Assembly: GCA_963933055.1 (NCBI GenBank)
Contig: CAWVSY010000061.1
Coordinates: 1 to 20,781 of the forward strand
Direction of reading: 5' to 3'
DNA: 20,781 bases
DNA from: Oleispira sp963933055
Lineage (GTDB): Bacteria; Pseudomonadota; Gammaproteobacteria; Pseudomonadales; Oceanobacteraceae
A model generated the notes under the pieces. That model did not search any database and was not told the origin of the DNA. It worked only from the letters and a program-made list of their open reading frames with translations. The position numbers and the translations under genes are program-made. Below, piece by piece: positions 7,016-15,226 of the stretch. Numbering within the stretch: the first letter of the stretch is position 1; each line of letters starts with the position of its first letter.

Positions 7016-8770
7016 GGTAGCCCTGACGCCCATCCCAGTAATTGAATCAAACTCAGTCAACACCGGCAGTGATATCTCTTTTCCTAGAGCGGCCTCAACG
7101 ATAGCGCGGGCAATAGGATGTTCCGAACGTGATTCAACAGCGGCAACTTTTGCTAATACTAAGTCAAGCTCAAACCCTTCAGCCAACTCCAGATCTGTCA
7201 TTACTGGGCGTCCCTCAGTCAAAGTGCCAGTTTTGTCTACAGCAACGACCTTGGCATCTTTAAGCAACTGCAGAGCTTCTCCCTTACGGAACAAGATCCC
7301 CATTTCTGCACCACGGCCAGTACCTACCATGATAGAGGTTGGGGTAGCCAATCCCATTGCACATGGGCAGGCAATGATCAACACAGCCACGGCATTAACC
7401 AGTGCGAAAGACAGGGCCGGTGATGGCCCAAATGTTAACCAGGCAAGGAAAGTTAACAACGCTGCCAGCATCACCACAGGAACAAACCATAATGTCACCT
7501 TATCGACCACAGCTTGTATGGGTAGTTTAGAGCCCTGGGCTTGCTCTACCATTCTGATTATTTGTGACAGCATCGTCTGACCACCAACGGCTGTTGCACG
7601 CAACCTCAATGCTCCTTTCTGGTTAACAGTCCCGCCAACCATTAAGCTTCCGGGAACTTTCTCGACGGGGATAGGCTCCCCCGTTATCATCGATTCATCG
7701 ACAAAACTTGTTCCTTCGCTCACCTCACCATCAACCGGTACCCGCTCACCTGGTCGAACTTCGACAATGTCATCAAGGGCTACATCGCTGATGGGAATAT
7801 CGATGACAATACCGTTACGCAGCACATGCGCCTCTTTGGCCTGCAATCCAACCAAACGCTTGATAGCCTCAGACGTTCGACCTTTAGCCCGCGCCTCCAT
7901 GAATCGTCCTAAAAGAATAAGAGCGACGATTACCGCAGCTGCTTCGTAATACACATTGACGGTACCTTGAGGCAGAAGACCCGGAGCAAAGGTCGCAACC
8001 ATTGAATAACCGAATGCAGCGAGAGTCCCGACGGAGACGAGAGAGTTCATGTCTGGGCCAAGTCTTAATAACGCGGGAAAACCTTTCACGTAAAAGCGCC
8101 GTCCCGGAATAGCCAGCACCAGCAATGTTAACACAAACTGGAGATACCAGCTTTCCTGGAGCCCAATGGTATCCATTATCCATTGATGCATTCCCGGTAT
8201 CACATGCGACCCCATTTCCAGAATAAATACTGGTAACGCAAGTACAGTCGCCAAAAATAAATCTTTCTTCAACGCAGCCTTTTCAATATCTTTTTTTTCT
8301 GCAGTATCATCATTATTCTGGCTTTGGTTATCAACCAGGCTGGCTTCATAACCGATTTTTTCGATAGCAGTTATGAGGTCATCAGCTCCAGCGGTTCCAC
8401 GAACAGTGGCTCTTTCAGTCGCTAAATTAACAGTGGCTTCTTTTACACCTTTAACCGCTCGGAGCGACTTTTCGACACGCCCTACGCATGATGCACATGT
8501 CATGCCCTGAACTGATAACTCTACAGAAGCTTGGGGAACCTCATAGCCGACCTTTTCAACTGCTTCAACCAACGCCATACGATTAACTAATGTATTTAGG
8601 CGGATATCTGCACGCTCAGTTGCAAGGTTAACGCTTACGCTTTGTACACCTTCAACCTTAGCCAGAGCGGCTTCAACTCGTCCAACGCAGCTTGCACAAG
8701 TCATTCCCTCAATGGGCAAACTGACTTGAGTTTCACCATCATTAGAATGCTGTTTTTTTTGAATGCTCAT
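6275..8770 (-). CDS. copA: Cu(I)-exporting P1B-1-type ATPase CopA
   Basis: An inner-membrane pump that exports cytoplasmic Cu(I). The 831 residues show two N-terminal HMA domains with GMTCASC (Cys25/28 and Cys92/95), TGE 363-365, membrane CPC 468-470, DKTGT with phosphorylated Asp512, HP 551-552, GDGIND 710-715, and the TM7 YN (775-776) and TM8 MxxSS (804-808) residues of Cu(I) pumps. ATG at 8770 directly precedes the first HMA domain; its SD is weak. It is driven by a CueR-type promoter at 8807-8837 and was originally followed by cueR. The stop codon TAG was created by the 740-bp duplication, but the protein is complete. Loss of cueR function would leave control to a chromosomal CueR, if present. 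Confidence 0.96.
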   Translation of the reverse strand: MSIQKKQHSNDGETQVSLPIEGMTCASCVGRVEAALAKVEGVQSVSVNLATERADIRLNTLVNRMALVEAVEKVGYEVPQASVELSVQGMTCASCVGRVEKSLRAVKGVKEATVNLATERATVRGTAGADDLITAIEKIGYEASLVDNQSQNNDDTAEKKDIEKAALKKDLFLATVLALPVFILEMGSHVIPGMHQWIMDTIGLQESWYLQFVLTLLVLAIPGRRFYVKGFPALLRLGPDMNSLVSVGTLAAFGYSMVATFAPGLLPQGTVNVYYEAAAVIVALILLGRFMEARAKGRTSEAIKRLVGLQAKEAHVLRNGIVIDIPISDVALDDIVEVRPGERVPVDGEVSEGTSFVDESMITGEPIPVEKVPGSLMVGGTVNQKGALRLRATAVGGQTMLSQIIRMVEQAQGSKLPIQAVVDKVTLWFVPVVMLAALLTFLAWLTFGPSPALSFALVNAVAVLIIACPCAMGLATPTSIMVGTGRGAEMGILFRKGEALQLLKDAKVVAVDKTGTLTEGRPVMTDLELAEGFELDLVLAKVAAVESRSEHPIARAIVEAALGKEISLPVLTEFDSITGMGVRATVDGERVEIGADRFMRELGLDIEYFSKTAIRLGNEGKSPLYVAIDGRLAAIIAVADPIKSSTPIAINALHQLGLKVAMITGDNANTANAIARQLGIDEVVAEVLPEGKVEAVRRLKESYGKVAYVGDGINDAPALAVADIGLAIGTGTDIAVESADVVLMSGNLQGVPNAIGLSKATIGNIRQNLFWAFGYNAALIPVAAGLLYPAYGLLLSPIFAAGAMALSSVFVLGNALRLRRFQTPLAEDSEH

Positions 8771-8806
8771 GATGTATTTCTCATCGTTATGTTCAGATAA
8801 AGAACA

Positions 8807-8837
8807 ACCTTAAGGCTTACCATCGTGGGAAGGTCAA
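8807..8837 (-). promoter_or_regulatory. copA promoter with CueR-type operator
   Basis: On the minus strand, TTGACC (8832-8837), a 19-bp spacer starting TTCCC, and -10 TAAGGT (8807-8812). The ACCTT/AAGGT dyad flanks the spacer, as in E. coli copA promoters bound by CueR. The long spacer means activation depends on a MerR-family protein, yet the local cueR is interrupted. Confidence 0.85.
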
Positions 8838-8953
8838 GCGCATTATTTTGAACATGCCGATACCGTGGAAGAAATCGTCATAAAATCCTTTACATGAACA
8901 CATGTTCATGTGTCAGAGTATCGATAAAACCCAGCTTTTTGCTGCAATGTAGT
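8838..8953. other. Short intergenic region with a palindrome, copA promoter to IS remnant
   Basis: No gene. ACATGAAC-ACAT-GTTCATGT (8892-8911) is a perfect 8-bp inverted repeat, a possible operator or hairpin, and CAGC-TTTTT-GCTG lies near 8931-8943. The second may be part of the old IS end, but I could not identify terminal inverted repeats. Confidence 0.35.
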
Positions 8954-9604
8954 TCACTTAAGCGGAGCTGCCTTGCGATTAACTGGATATCGGGTCTTTG
9001 ATATTTTTACCGCCCTAGGCCTATTTGGCTTAGGGCGTTTGTCTATAAAAAGGATGGATAAGTCTCCTCGCAGACTTTTTAGACGCTTTGCCGTATTACC
9101 GGGAGACACCTCTTTGCACATGACCTTTGTTGACTCGCGATAAACTGACAAGCGTACTTAAAACTGATTTCATTGGGCATTCGACCATGCTCTACTGTCG
9201 CTTGACTGGCCTCTCGTCTCACCAAGTTATAACCAAGTAAAAGCCCCCCATAGTTCTTGATAGACAAGCTCCACCGTCTTACTCCTCAGTACTAAAGCGT
9301 TGTGTTGCATCGAACTTTTTATGTCTCGATACCCCAACTCAATTTACCATCTCTCATGGTAAAGCTCAGCGACCAATTCTCCGTCGTACTCTTCCCTCGG
9401 CAAAGACGTAAACACGGTTTTGTGCTTACCTTGTACTTGATATGTAACGGCTCTGACTTGCCATTTTTCAGGTAGGTTAGGATTTTTCTTGCGTGCCTGT
9501 GGTGAGACGTTCATTTCTACCAACATGTCGTCGCTCTCCTCATCGTCCAGAAGGATGTATTTAACCCCTTTCTTAGCAGGCAACAAACAGACCAGTTACC
9601 GCGA
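8954..9604 (-). pseudogene. IS4-family transposase remnant (C-terminal half, frameshifted)
   Basis: Three reading frames together read as the C-terminal part of an IS4-family DDE transposase: LPAKKGVKY...SPQARKK...FTSLPREEYD, then AELYHERW, LLLGYNLVRREASQ, and finally PRAVKISKTRYPVNRKAAPL. The block around YHERW matches the catalytic-Glu region, but that Glu codon is TAA here. An extra G in a run of six (about 9244-9249) shifts the frame before LLLGYNLVR, and another shift falls near 9130-9150. The N-terminal half is missing, lost at the junction beside the mobI-like gene. It is dead and marks an old insertion between cargo and core. Exact IS ends are not resolved. Confidence 0.85.
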
Positions 9605-9623
9605 GTGAAATAGCGCAGTTAAC

Positions 9624-10067
9624 TCAATAGGCATTCACTTTGCGACGCAACATGTTGAGCTTATCAACCTGGCGTCGAATATCACTGAAGAATTCTTCTT
9701 TCTCCATGGCCAGCGCTAGCTCCCATTCTTTGGCCAAACCTTGGCAGTCCAAAAATGCGTATCTCAGCTTCGTCTTTGAAATACGCAGCCCCTTGCTAAA
9801 GACCACGCGTTTGCCTCGTTGACCGTGAAAACTGTTGATGTACCACTCAATGCCAAAGCCATACTTAAAGTCTCTGATACGGACACCAAGCAGCCCCCAA
9901 TCTTTAAAGGGCGCATTCTCGCGAACCTTGTAATGGGTAACCCAAAAGTCATCAACTTCAGTTCGTGCCAGTGCTTTTAGCCTGTCCGTTTCTTGCTGAA
10001 GTAAATCTGATACCTCTGCTTTCCATTGTTCATTGACGATTTCTACCAAACCAATTTCCCCATCCAA
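9624..10067 (-). CDS. mobI: MobI-like conjugative transfer protein (auxiliary mobilisation factor)
   Basis: A 147-residue soluble protein with an acidic N-terminal helix, a central segment GLLGVRIRDFKYGFGIEWY and a helical C-terminus EEFFSDIRRQVDKLNMLRRK. I associate the overall pattern and position with MobI of SXT/R391 and IncC elements, which acts at oriT with the relaxase in initiating transfer. The location supports this: in SXT mobI faces the ParM-like gene across the oriT region, as here. An in-frame TAA directly precedes the only usable start, TTG at 10067, and there is no in-frame ATG until deep in the protein; the SD is poor. So the start may be non-standard or the 5' end damaged. 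Identification rests mainly on context. Confidence 0.55.
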   Translation of the reverse strand: MDGEIGLVEIVNEQWKAEVSDLLQQETDRLKALARTEVDDFWVTHYKVRENAPFKDWGLLGVRIRDFKYGFGIEWYINSFHGQRGKRVVFSKGLRISKTKLRYAFLDCQGLAKEWELALAMEKEEFFSDIRRQVDKLNMLRRKVNAY

Positions 10068-10531
10068 TTAACCCCAAAAGCCAAAACCACTATCCGTTTG
10101 GCTTTTGGATCGAAACGCCAAACGTAAAACTGCCGTAACAATCACTGTTTGGCGTCTCGATATAAATCAACTCGCGCAATCCCATACCTGACAAGGGATA
10201 CAGGCCGATTTCACTTAAAAACGCCTAAAAAGACGTATTGCCATGAAAATACAAACCGTTTGGCAAGTTCAGGCCAGAATGCAAACAACGTTTGGCGTCT
10301 CGATTTTTTTGGCTAGGTTATCCGCCGCCAAACAGAGCCTATTCTCATACTTTTGCGAAAATGCAATAGGCAGATAGATGAAAGGATTTGTCACCTTTCT
10401 GCCCACCGCCAGTGCGCCGAATCCTGATAATGACATTTGAGTGAACCGCCAGAGCACTTGGAAAAGCCCAAGCGTGACCAGTGCGGTTGATTGAAAACCG
10501 TTAGAGCACTTTGAGTGCACAGGAGATAAGT
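10068..10531. other. Repeat-rich intergenic region, probable oriT and srpC-type centromere
   Basis: No gene in 464 bp between divergent mobI-like and srpM. A GTTTGGC element occurs at 10095-10102, 10117-10124 (inverted), 10147-10153, 10257-10264, 10289-10296 and 10327-10333 (inverted). GTTTGGCGTCTCGAT is repeated directly at 10147-10161 and 10290-10304, and inverted with one mismatch at 10109-10123. Closer to srpM, ACCGCCAG (about 10426 and 10446) and AGAGCACTT (about 10451 and 10503) are also repeated. SXT carries oriT between mobI and s003, and R391 has a centromere-like srpC beside srpM, so both are expected here. The nick site cannot be placed from sequence alone. Confidence 0.6.
10095..10333. 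repeat. Six GTTTGGC elements in direct and inverted orientation
   Basis: Copies: 10095, 10147, 10257 and 10289 on the plus strand; 10117 and 10327 on the minus strand. 10095-10102 with 10117-10124 makes an 8-bp stem with a 14-nt loop, and 10109-10123 with 10147-10161 makes a 14/15-bp stem. Likely ligands are MobI/relaxase (oriT) or SrpR (partition); neither can be excluded. Confidence 0.75.
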
Positions 10532-11506
10532 ATGTTTGTACTAGGCGTAGATATCGGTTACTCAAACCTGAAGCTGGCAATTGGCCAAGCAGGCAGTGAA
10601 CCGAAAACCATTATTCTGCCTGCGGGTGCCGGTCCTGCGGATCGTATGCCGGAGCGTATCGGTGGAGGCGATGATGAAACTTGTTTGTATGTGTTTGTCG
10701 ATAATGAGCGTTGGGCCGCTGGTGTGCCTGCTGGACGCCTTCAAGGCTGGGAACGAGAGCTCCACCCGGAATATCCGACCACAAAAACCTATAAGGCGCT
10801 TTTTCATGCCGCCTTGTTAATGGCTGAAACAGAATCCATCGATTTGGTTGTCACTGGATTACCGGTTTCCCAGTTTCATGAACCACAACGCAAGTCTGGC
10901 CTTGTGCAGCGTTTAAAAGGTGTCCATCAAGTGACACCAAAGCGCAGCATCACCGTTCATGACGTCAAAGTGCTGCCGCAGCCTGCCGGTGCCTATATGG
11001 ATCTGGTTCAAACGGGTGGTGATCTGGGCTTGATTGAAGAAGGTCGTGTCGTCGTAATCGATCCCGGCTTCTTTTCTGTTGACTGGGTTGCCCTTGAGGC
11101 CGGAGAAATTCGCTACAGCTCATCAGGAACCAGTCTTCAGGCAATGTCCGTGCTACTGGAAACCATTGATAAGCTGATTTCAGAAGATCATGGCGCCAAA
11201 GTGGGTATGGATCGACTTGAAAAAGCCATGAGAACCGGCGACTTGCAGGTGCTGCTATTTGGAGATAAAGTCGATATTTCACCTTATCTTAATGCTGCCA
11301 TGAAAAAGGTTGCGCCTGTTGCTCTTACAGCCATGCGACAATCTATGCGTGACGAAAGCATCAATGCGGACTTGGTGTTGATCGCCGGAGGTGGAGCCAT
11401 GGCTTATAAGGAAGCGGCCAAGGAGATTTTTTCACGAAGCAAGATCATCGTGCCGGAACAGTCTGTTTTGGCGAACGTCCGAGGCTTCTGGTTTTATGGG
11501 GCGTGA
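10532..11506 (+). CDS. srpM: ParM/StbA-like actin-type partition ATPase (SrpM-like)
   Basis: A 324-residue actin-fold protein. ATG at 10532 has AGGAG 6 nt upstream; a TTG at 10511 is less likely. Phosphate-1 motif GVDIGYSN (5-12), phosphate-2 motif IDPGFFSVDW (176-185) and adenosine motif IAGGGA (284-289) place it with ParM/StbA. Such proteins form filaments that segregate plasmid copies, and in R391-type ICEs the SrpM-SrpR-srpC set stabilises the circular replicating form. The gene is followed, with a 4-base overlap or 2-base gap, by the small srpR-like gene and then int, suggesting one transcript. The ParM-like fold is secure; the srpM name is inferred from gene order. Confidence 0.85.
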   Translation: MFVLGVDIGYSNLKLAIGQAGSEPKTIILPAGAGPADRMPERIGGGDDETCLYVFVDNERWAAGVPAGRLQGWERELHPEYPTTKTYKALFHAALLMAETESIDLVVTGLPVSQFHEPQRKSGLVQRLKGVHQVTPKRSITVHDVKVLPQPAGAYMDLVQTGGDLGLIEEGRVVVIDPGFFSVDWVALEAGEIRYSSSGTSLQAMSVLLETIDKLISEDHGAKVGMDRLEKAMRTGDLQVLLFGDKVDISPYLNAAMKKVAPVALTAMRQSMRDESINADLVLIAGGGAMAYKEAAKEIFSRSKIIVPEQSVLANVRGFWFYGA

Positions 11507-11508
11507 TT

Positions 11509-11778
11509 ATGAGAGTTGTCGTCAACATTCCCCCAGGGAGCTACCCTGAACTGCTCAAAGAATTGGAAAAGACGCCGCCACGAGAACGCGCTGAGCGTCT
11601 GCGGATGCTGGCCACCTTTGGGTTAATTCACATGAGCAAGCCCAATCTATCCACCACACCTGTACCGGTGGATGGCCATGCACCAGAAGTTGAAATTATT
11701 TCTGTCAGTACAGCGCCTGAACCCAAAGCAGAATCACGTAAACAATCATTAAAATCAAAACTAGGGCTGGGCTTATAA
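11509..11778 (+). CDS. srpR: Small ParR-type partner protein (SrpR-like)
   Basis: An 89-residue protein; the start is ATG at 11509, with GTG at 11503 overlapping the srpM stop as an alternative. The N-terminal half (RVVVNIPPGSYPELLKELEK, then a helix to about residue 45) could be a DNA-binding fold, and the C-terminal half is a disordered, Pro/Lys-rich tail ending SLKSKLGLGL. This layout, DNA-binding domain plus tail contacting the actin-like filament, is what ParR/StbB adaptors have, and the position right after srpM matches. I see no diagnostic motif, so the role comes from context. Its stop is 1 bp before the int ATG, implying coupling. Confidence 0.6.
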   Translation: MRVVVNIPPGSYPELLKELEKTPPRERAERLRMLATFGLIHMSKPNLSTTPVPVDGHAPEVEIISVSTAPEPKAESRKQSLKSKLGLGL

Positions 11779-11779
11779 C

Positions 11780-13021
11780 ATGGCGTTATCAGTTAGCTGG
11801 CTCGATGCCAGGTTAAATAAAGAAGCAAAAGAAACCGTAGTAAAAGCCGACCGAGATGGGCTAAGTGCTCGGGTATCGCCCAAGGGCAAAATTGTTTTTC
11901 AGTTTCGTTATCGGTTTGATGGCAAGCAACAGCGGGTAGACATTGGTACTTACCCACTTATGAAACTTGCTGAAGCTAGGAATGAGCTGGATAGGTTAAG
12001 GGCGGTACTTGATCAGGGCAGAAACCCCAAGCTCTACCTACAGCAGGAACGGGCCAAGTATTCTGCCAATCAAAGCTTTGAATCGATTTTTCGAGACTGG
12101 ATAGACTCTGCCGGTAAGCAAGGGCTAAAGGAGAAAACGTGGCACTACCAAAAACGCAGCTGTGAAATATATTTGCTGCCCCGACTTGGCAAGTACCCAT
12201 TAACTGACATCAATGAATTGTCCTTACGAAACTGTCTTCGTGAGGTTTCGGAGTCGTCCCCTTCAAACACAGAACGTCTGGTGTCTGTGCTGCACAAGTT
12301 TTATGACTGGCTGATTGATGAACAAATTTTGGAAATTAACGCTGCCGCTGGGATCACAGCAAAAAAGGTTGGCGGTAAGAAAGGCAAACGAACTCGGGTG
12401 CTAAATGACAACGAGATCAGGATGCTTTGGCGCTATTTGCATGAGTCAAAAATCACTGAGAAGAATCGCATCTACATAAAACTGCTTCTCTTATTGGGAG
12501 GGCGCAAGGGCGAACTCATTCAAGCTGAAAAGCATCACTTTGACTTGCAATCTGCAATGTGGACAGTGCCCATAGAGATCCGCAAACAAGGTGAGAAAAT
12601 TGGAGCGCCGATCATGCGGCCATTAATTAAACCAGCTATCGAGCTGATTGAACTAGCAATGCAGATGAGCAAATCAACTTACCTGTTTCCCGCTAACGGA
12701 CAAGAAGAACTTGCCACAAATGGCTTTGATACCACTATTCCTAACAATGTGAAAATCTGGGCTCGCAGGTCGCTTGGTATTGAGATGGAACACTGGTCTA
12801 TGCATGATCTTCGAAGAACGATGCGAACGCGAATGTCGGCAATCACGACGCAAGAAGTTGCCGAGTTGATGATTGGCCACAGCAAAAAAGGGTTGGATGC
12901 TATCTACAACCAATATCAGTACCTGGATGAAATGCGTCATGCTTACGACGTTTGGTATCAACAACTAGAAACCATCATCGAGCCGACAGGCTTTCCATTT
13001 AACTGGCGTTTCGGACAGTAA
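11780..13021 (+). CDS. int: SXT-like site-specific tyrosine recombinase (integrase)
   Basis: Int integrates and excises the element at prfC. The 413 residues contain the P4/SXT-type N-terminal domain (KADRDGLSARVSPKG, 22-36; IGTYPLMKLAEAR, 55-67), a SAM-like core-binding domain at about 98-185 and the catalytic domain. Catalytic residues are Arg242 (GGRKGE), His342 and Arg345 (MHDLRR), His367 (IGH) and the nucleophile Tyr376 (IYNQY). The length and N-terminus resemble SXT Int. The ATG follows the srpR stop by 1 bp, so int is probably expressed with srpM and srpR. It reads toward the prfC junction and the nearby excisionase gene. All catalytic residues are present, so it should be active. Confidence 0.95.
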   Translation: MALSVSWLDARLNKEAKETVVKADRDGLSARVSPKGKIVFQFRYRFDGKQQRVDIGTYPLMKLAEARNELDRLRAVLDQGRNPKLYLQQERAKYSANQSFESIFRDWIDSAGKQGLKEKTWHYQKRSCEIYLLPRLGKYPLTDINELSLRNCLREVSESSPSNTERLVSVLHKFYDWLIDEQILEINAAAGITAKKVGGKKGKRTRVLNDNEIRMLWRYLHESKITEKNRIYIKLLLLLGGRKGELIQAEKHHFDLQSAMWTVPIEIRKQGEKIGAPIMRPLIKPAIELIELAMQMSKSTYLFPANGQEELATNGFDTTIPNNVKIWARRSLGIEMEHWSMHDLRRTMRTRMSAITTQEVAELMIGHSKKGLDAIYNQYQYLDEMRHAYDVWYQQLETIIEPTGFPFNWRFGQ

Positions 13022-13032
13022 AAGAAAGAGGC

Positions 13033-13227
13033 TCAGTCCTCTTTCTTCTCATACTCTTCCAAGTCTTCAATGTGCCACAGCTTATTTCGCGTATTTCGGT
13101 TAATACGAGGTTGCGGCAAGCTGCCATCTTTTATTCTTCGCCAGAGCGTCGTATAGCTAATGTGGTAACGAGCCATCACTTCGTAAGACGTTAGAAAAGG
13201 GGTTACTTGGTGCGCTACTGCTGTCAT
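13033..13227 (-). CDS. xis: AlpA/MerR-like excisionase (recombination directionality factor)
   Basis: A 64-residue DNA-binding protein. The start is taken at ATG 13227, because AGGAGA lies 7 nt upstream; ATGs at 13248 and 13233 give 7 or 2 more residues with worse spacing. The core is a winged helix-turn-helix, FLTSYEVMARYHISYTTLWR, followed by the wing and the KLWHIEDLEEYE end typical of AlpA-like phage and ICE excisionases. It is convergent with int, 11 bp from its stop, as expected for a recombination directionality factor that bends att DNA and favours excision. Target sites would lie in the 13250-15815 flank but are not identified. A generic small HTH regulator is the alternative. Confidence 0.78.
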   Translation of the reverse strand: MTAVAHQVTPFLTSYEVMARYHISYTTLWRRIKDGSLPQPRINRNTRNKLWHIEDLEEYEKKED

Positions 13228-13348
13228 CTGCATTCTCCTGAAAATCAATGTAAAGCTATCATCGCCTGATTCATCATTTGTTGATGGTCAGAAAGATGCA
13301 TGATTTGTTCAGAAGATCAGCCCAGCATAAATGCCTGTATTTTTGACA

Positions 13349-14263
13349 TCAAACACCGAGAACATCTTTCAACTTTGCTAGGGCTTGTGTATGTTTGTCA
13401 TTCGGCATTTTTGCTAAATTGATTTGTTTCCATTTAATGGCAGGAAGCTCACTGACTCCATCTAAGCCGAGTAGAGACCAATCAGGCTCTCGATTTTTAA
13501 AGGATAGCAAAAAAGACTTTTCACTATCGGTCAGACCTTGGTGAATGAGGTCTACTAGGCGCATCCTTACGGCTTCCAGCTCCACCAACGGAACATCCGT
13601 CTCGGCCATGTTGGTAAATTCACCTTCATAGGTGGCAGTAATATCCTTAAATTGCGGACTGAGTAACTCAGCCATTGGCCGATTATGGCTTGATAAATAA
13701 GCGAGTAATGCTTTACGAATTTCATCCGTTAGGCCTTCATTCTCCAAAAGCCACTTCACATCAAATAAGTCTCTTGGATGCTGTCTATCTAATGCTGCAC
13801 ATATCTTTCCTGCATACAAATCAGCTAGATCAACAACAGGTATTTCAACATAGCCAAATTCGTCTTCTACAGCTGCGCATACTTCCATCAACTTTGGTTC
13901 ATAAACAGTACCGCGCAATACAGGTGATAGCTCGACTTTGATCTGCACACCGTTGCGAGCAACGATCAACCTTAGAGCATCGCGTTTTGAGCGATAGGCT
14001 TCCGTTAGCTCGATGTCTTTAAATGCTATTTTTAAATCTGAGCTAATAGCATCAAGTGCATCGCAAATTTCCTGCAAGGCATCATCACGGCTCTTCATTG
14101 GCAGATACACCAAATCAATATCGACCGATAAACGAGGAAAGTCTCTGACAAATAAATTGATTGCTGTACCACCTTTGAGGGCAAAGCATTGCTGTTTGGC
14201 AACGAAAGGCAATACCTGTATCAAAAGCTGTACTTGTTTGTAATAAATACTATTTCTATCCAT
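13349..14263 (-). CDS. abiEii: AbiEii/AbiGii-family nucleotidyltransferase toxin
   Basis: The toxin of a type IV toxin-antitoxin pair also known as a phage abortive infection system. 304 residues with a nucleotidyltransferase core: GGT (31-33) followed by DID (48-50) is the GG-T...DhD metal/NTP motif, and KVELSP (about residue 129) supplies the third acidic position; an LYAGKICAALDRQHPRDLFD segment typical of the family follows. Family members transfer nucleotides to RNA such as tRNA and halt growth. The gene lies 8 bp after abiEi on the same strand, as in the known operons. It sits between xis and the attachment site, where it would stabilise the ICE and could protect against phage. No damage seen. 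Confidence 0.93.
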   Translation of the reverse strand: MDRNSIYYKQVQLLIQVLPFVAKQQCFALKGGTAINLFVRDFPRLSVDIDLVYLPMKSRDDALQEICDALDAISSDLKIAFKDIELTEAYRSKRDALRLIVARNGVQIKVELSPVLRGTVYEPKLMEVCAAVEDEFGYVEIPVVDLADLYAGKICAALDRQHPRDLFDVKWLLENEGLTDEIRKALLAYLSSHNRPMAELLSPQFKDITATYEGEFTNMAETDVPLVELEAVRMRLVDLIHQGLTDSEKSFLLSFKNREPDWSLLGLDGVSELPAIKWKQINLAKMPNDKHTQALAKLKDVLGV

Positions 14264-14271
14264 CGCTGAAC

Positions 14272-15108
14272 TTATCCTTTACTTGCTAACGCCATATGCT
14301 GAGGTACGGTTATCAGATACTCTGTATCCAGCTTCCCACCTTTAGCAACAACACGCTTACCTGAACCTAAGTCGTAATTTTCTACATTTAACTTATCAAA
14401 CCAAGGATAAGCTTGACGTTTTGCAAACCAAAAGAATAAGCGTTTGACCTTTACGCTTTTACACTCCTTTAAGAGCGCATCAAGCTTTCTTGGAGATAAG
14501 TTCACCAACCCCTGCATTAGCTCATCGGCATGTTCAAATGACACACTTTCAGGCAAATCCATCAACACTTCCAATATGGCTTTTTCCGGACATGAAAAAT
14601 ATACAGGTGGTAATTGTTCTCCCCATTCATGCTTTTTAACGAACGCTATATCTTGGGATAAGCTATCAGGCCACAGTTTACTTGTACTATGTCCTTCGAA
14701 CTTAATTGGCAATGACAGTCTCGCAAGCCAGGAAGGAAGCTTTTTCATTGCATATAAATGAATATGAGGCGTACTTCCTAATGATAAATATTGCGACAAA
14801 CCAGATATGGACAATGCTGACAATCCACCGACCACGGTAGACGGAAGTTGTTCATCGACACTATTTTCCATCATACGCTGCATTGAAGCTACTACGCCTT
14901 CCCAAGTGACTGCTCTGGAATACTGACTGTAAACACCTGTAGCTAGTAGCAACAACGTATCGGTTTTGACAGCATTATCTAACGCATGAGCACTCAAGCC
15001 TTGCTCTGCAAGCCACTTCTTTGTAGCTAACATGCCATAAGGCAAAAGTGTTTTAAGAGATTGCTTATATGACTCTTTCACCGTTTCACGCTGGGAATGA
15101 CTAACCAT
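14272..15108 (-). CDS. abiEi: AbiEi-family antitoxin/autorepressor
   Basis: A 278-residue antitoxin of the AbiE pair. The N-terminus (about 18-70, LLPYGMLATKKWLAEQGLSA...VYSQYSR) looks like the AbiEi winged-helix domain, and the rest (GLSALSISGLSQYLSLG, PEKAILEVLMDLPE, LDALLKECKSVKVKRLFFWFA) is the effector domain seen in longer AbiEi proteins. In studied systems AbiEi both offsets the toxin without forming a stable complex and represses the operon by binding paired inverted repeats. Two palindromes sharing half-sites lie upstream at 15155-15169 and 15227-15245, fitting this. It is the first gene of the operon. Confidence 0.9.
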   Translation of the reverse strand: MVSHSQRETVKESYKQSLKTLLPYGMLATKKWLAEQGLSAHALDNAVKTDTLLLLATGVYSQYSRAVTWEGVVASMQRMMENSVDEQLPSTVVGGLSALSISGLSQYLSLGSTPHIHLYAMKKLPSWLARLSLPIKFEGHSTSKLWPDSLSQDIAFVKKHEWGEQLPPVYFSCPEKAILEVLMDLPESVSFEHADELMQGLVNLSPRKLDALLKECKSVKVKRLFFWFAKRQAYPWFDKLNVENYDLGSGKRVVAKGGKLDTEYLITVPQHMALASKG

Positions 15109-15154
15109 TTCTAAACACCAAACCCTTCTTCTAGTTTATCTCTTTAGGATTTCG

Positions 15155-15169
15155 CGGCGCATATCGCCG
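15155..15169. promoter_or_regulatory. AbiE operator, proximal palindrome
   Basis: CGGCG-CATAT-CGCCG, a perfect 5-bp arm palindrome. The right half extends to CGCCGTA, as in the distal site, but the left half does not. It lies 47 bp upstream of the abiEi start. Probably bound by AbiEi. Confidence 0.7.
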
Positions 15170-15226
15170 TAAAACCTAGTTTTAATAAACTAACACAACA
15201 AAGGGAAGTTTACCATTATTTCTATT

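Noticed and set aside
6954..7580. 208-codon plus-strand frame inside copA
   Set aside because: Ser/Thr/Ala-rich shadow of the copA coding strand, no recognisable motif and no ribosome binding site.
10095..10333. Plasmid replication iterons
   Set aside because: No Rep gene is present and the repeats are in both orientations with irregular spacing; the mobI/srpM context favours oriT or centromere.
10965..11282. Minus-strand 105-codon frame inside srpM
   Set aside because: Fully overlapped by the well-supported ParM-like gene with its actin motifs.
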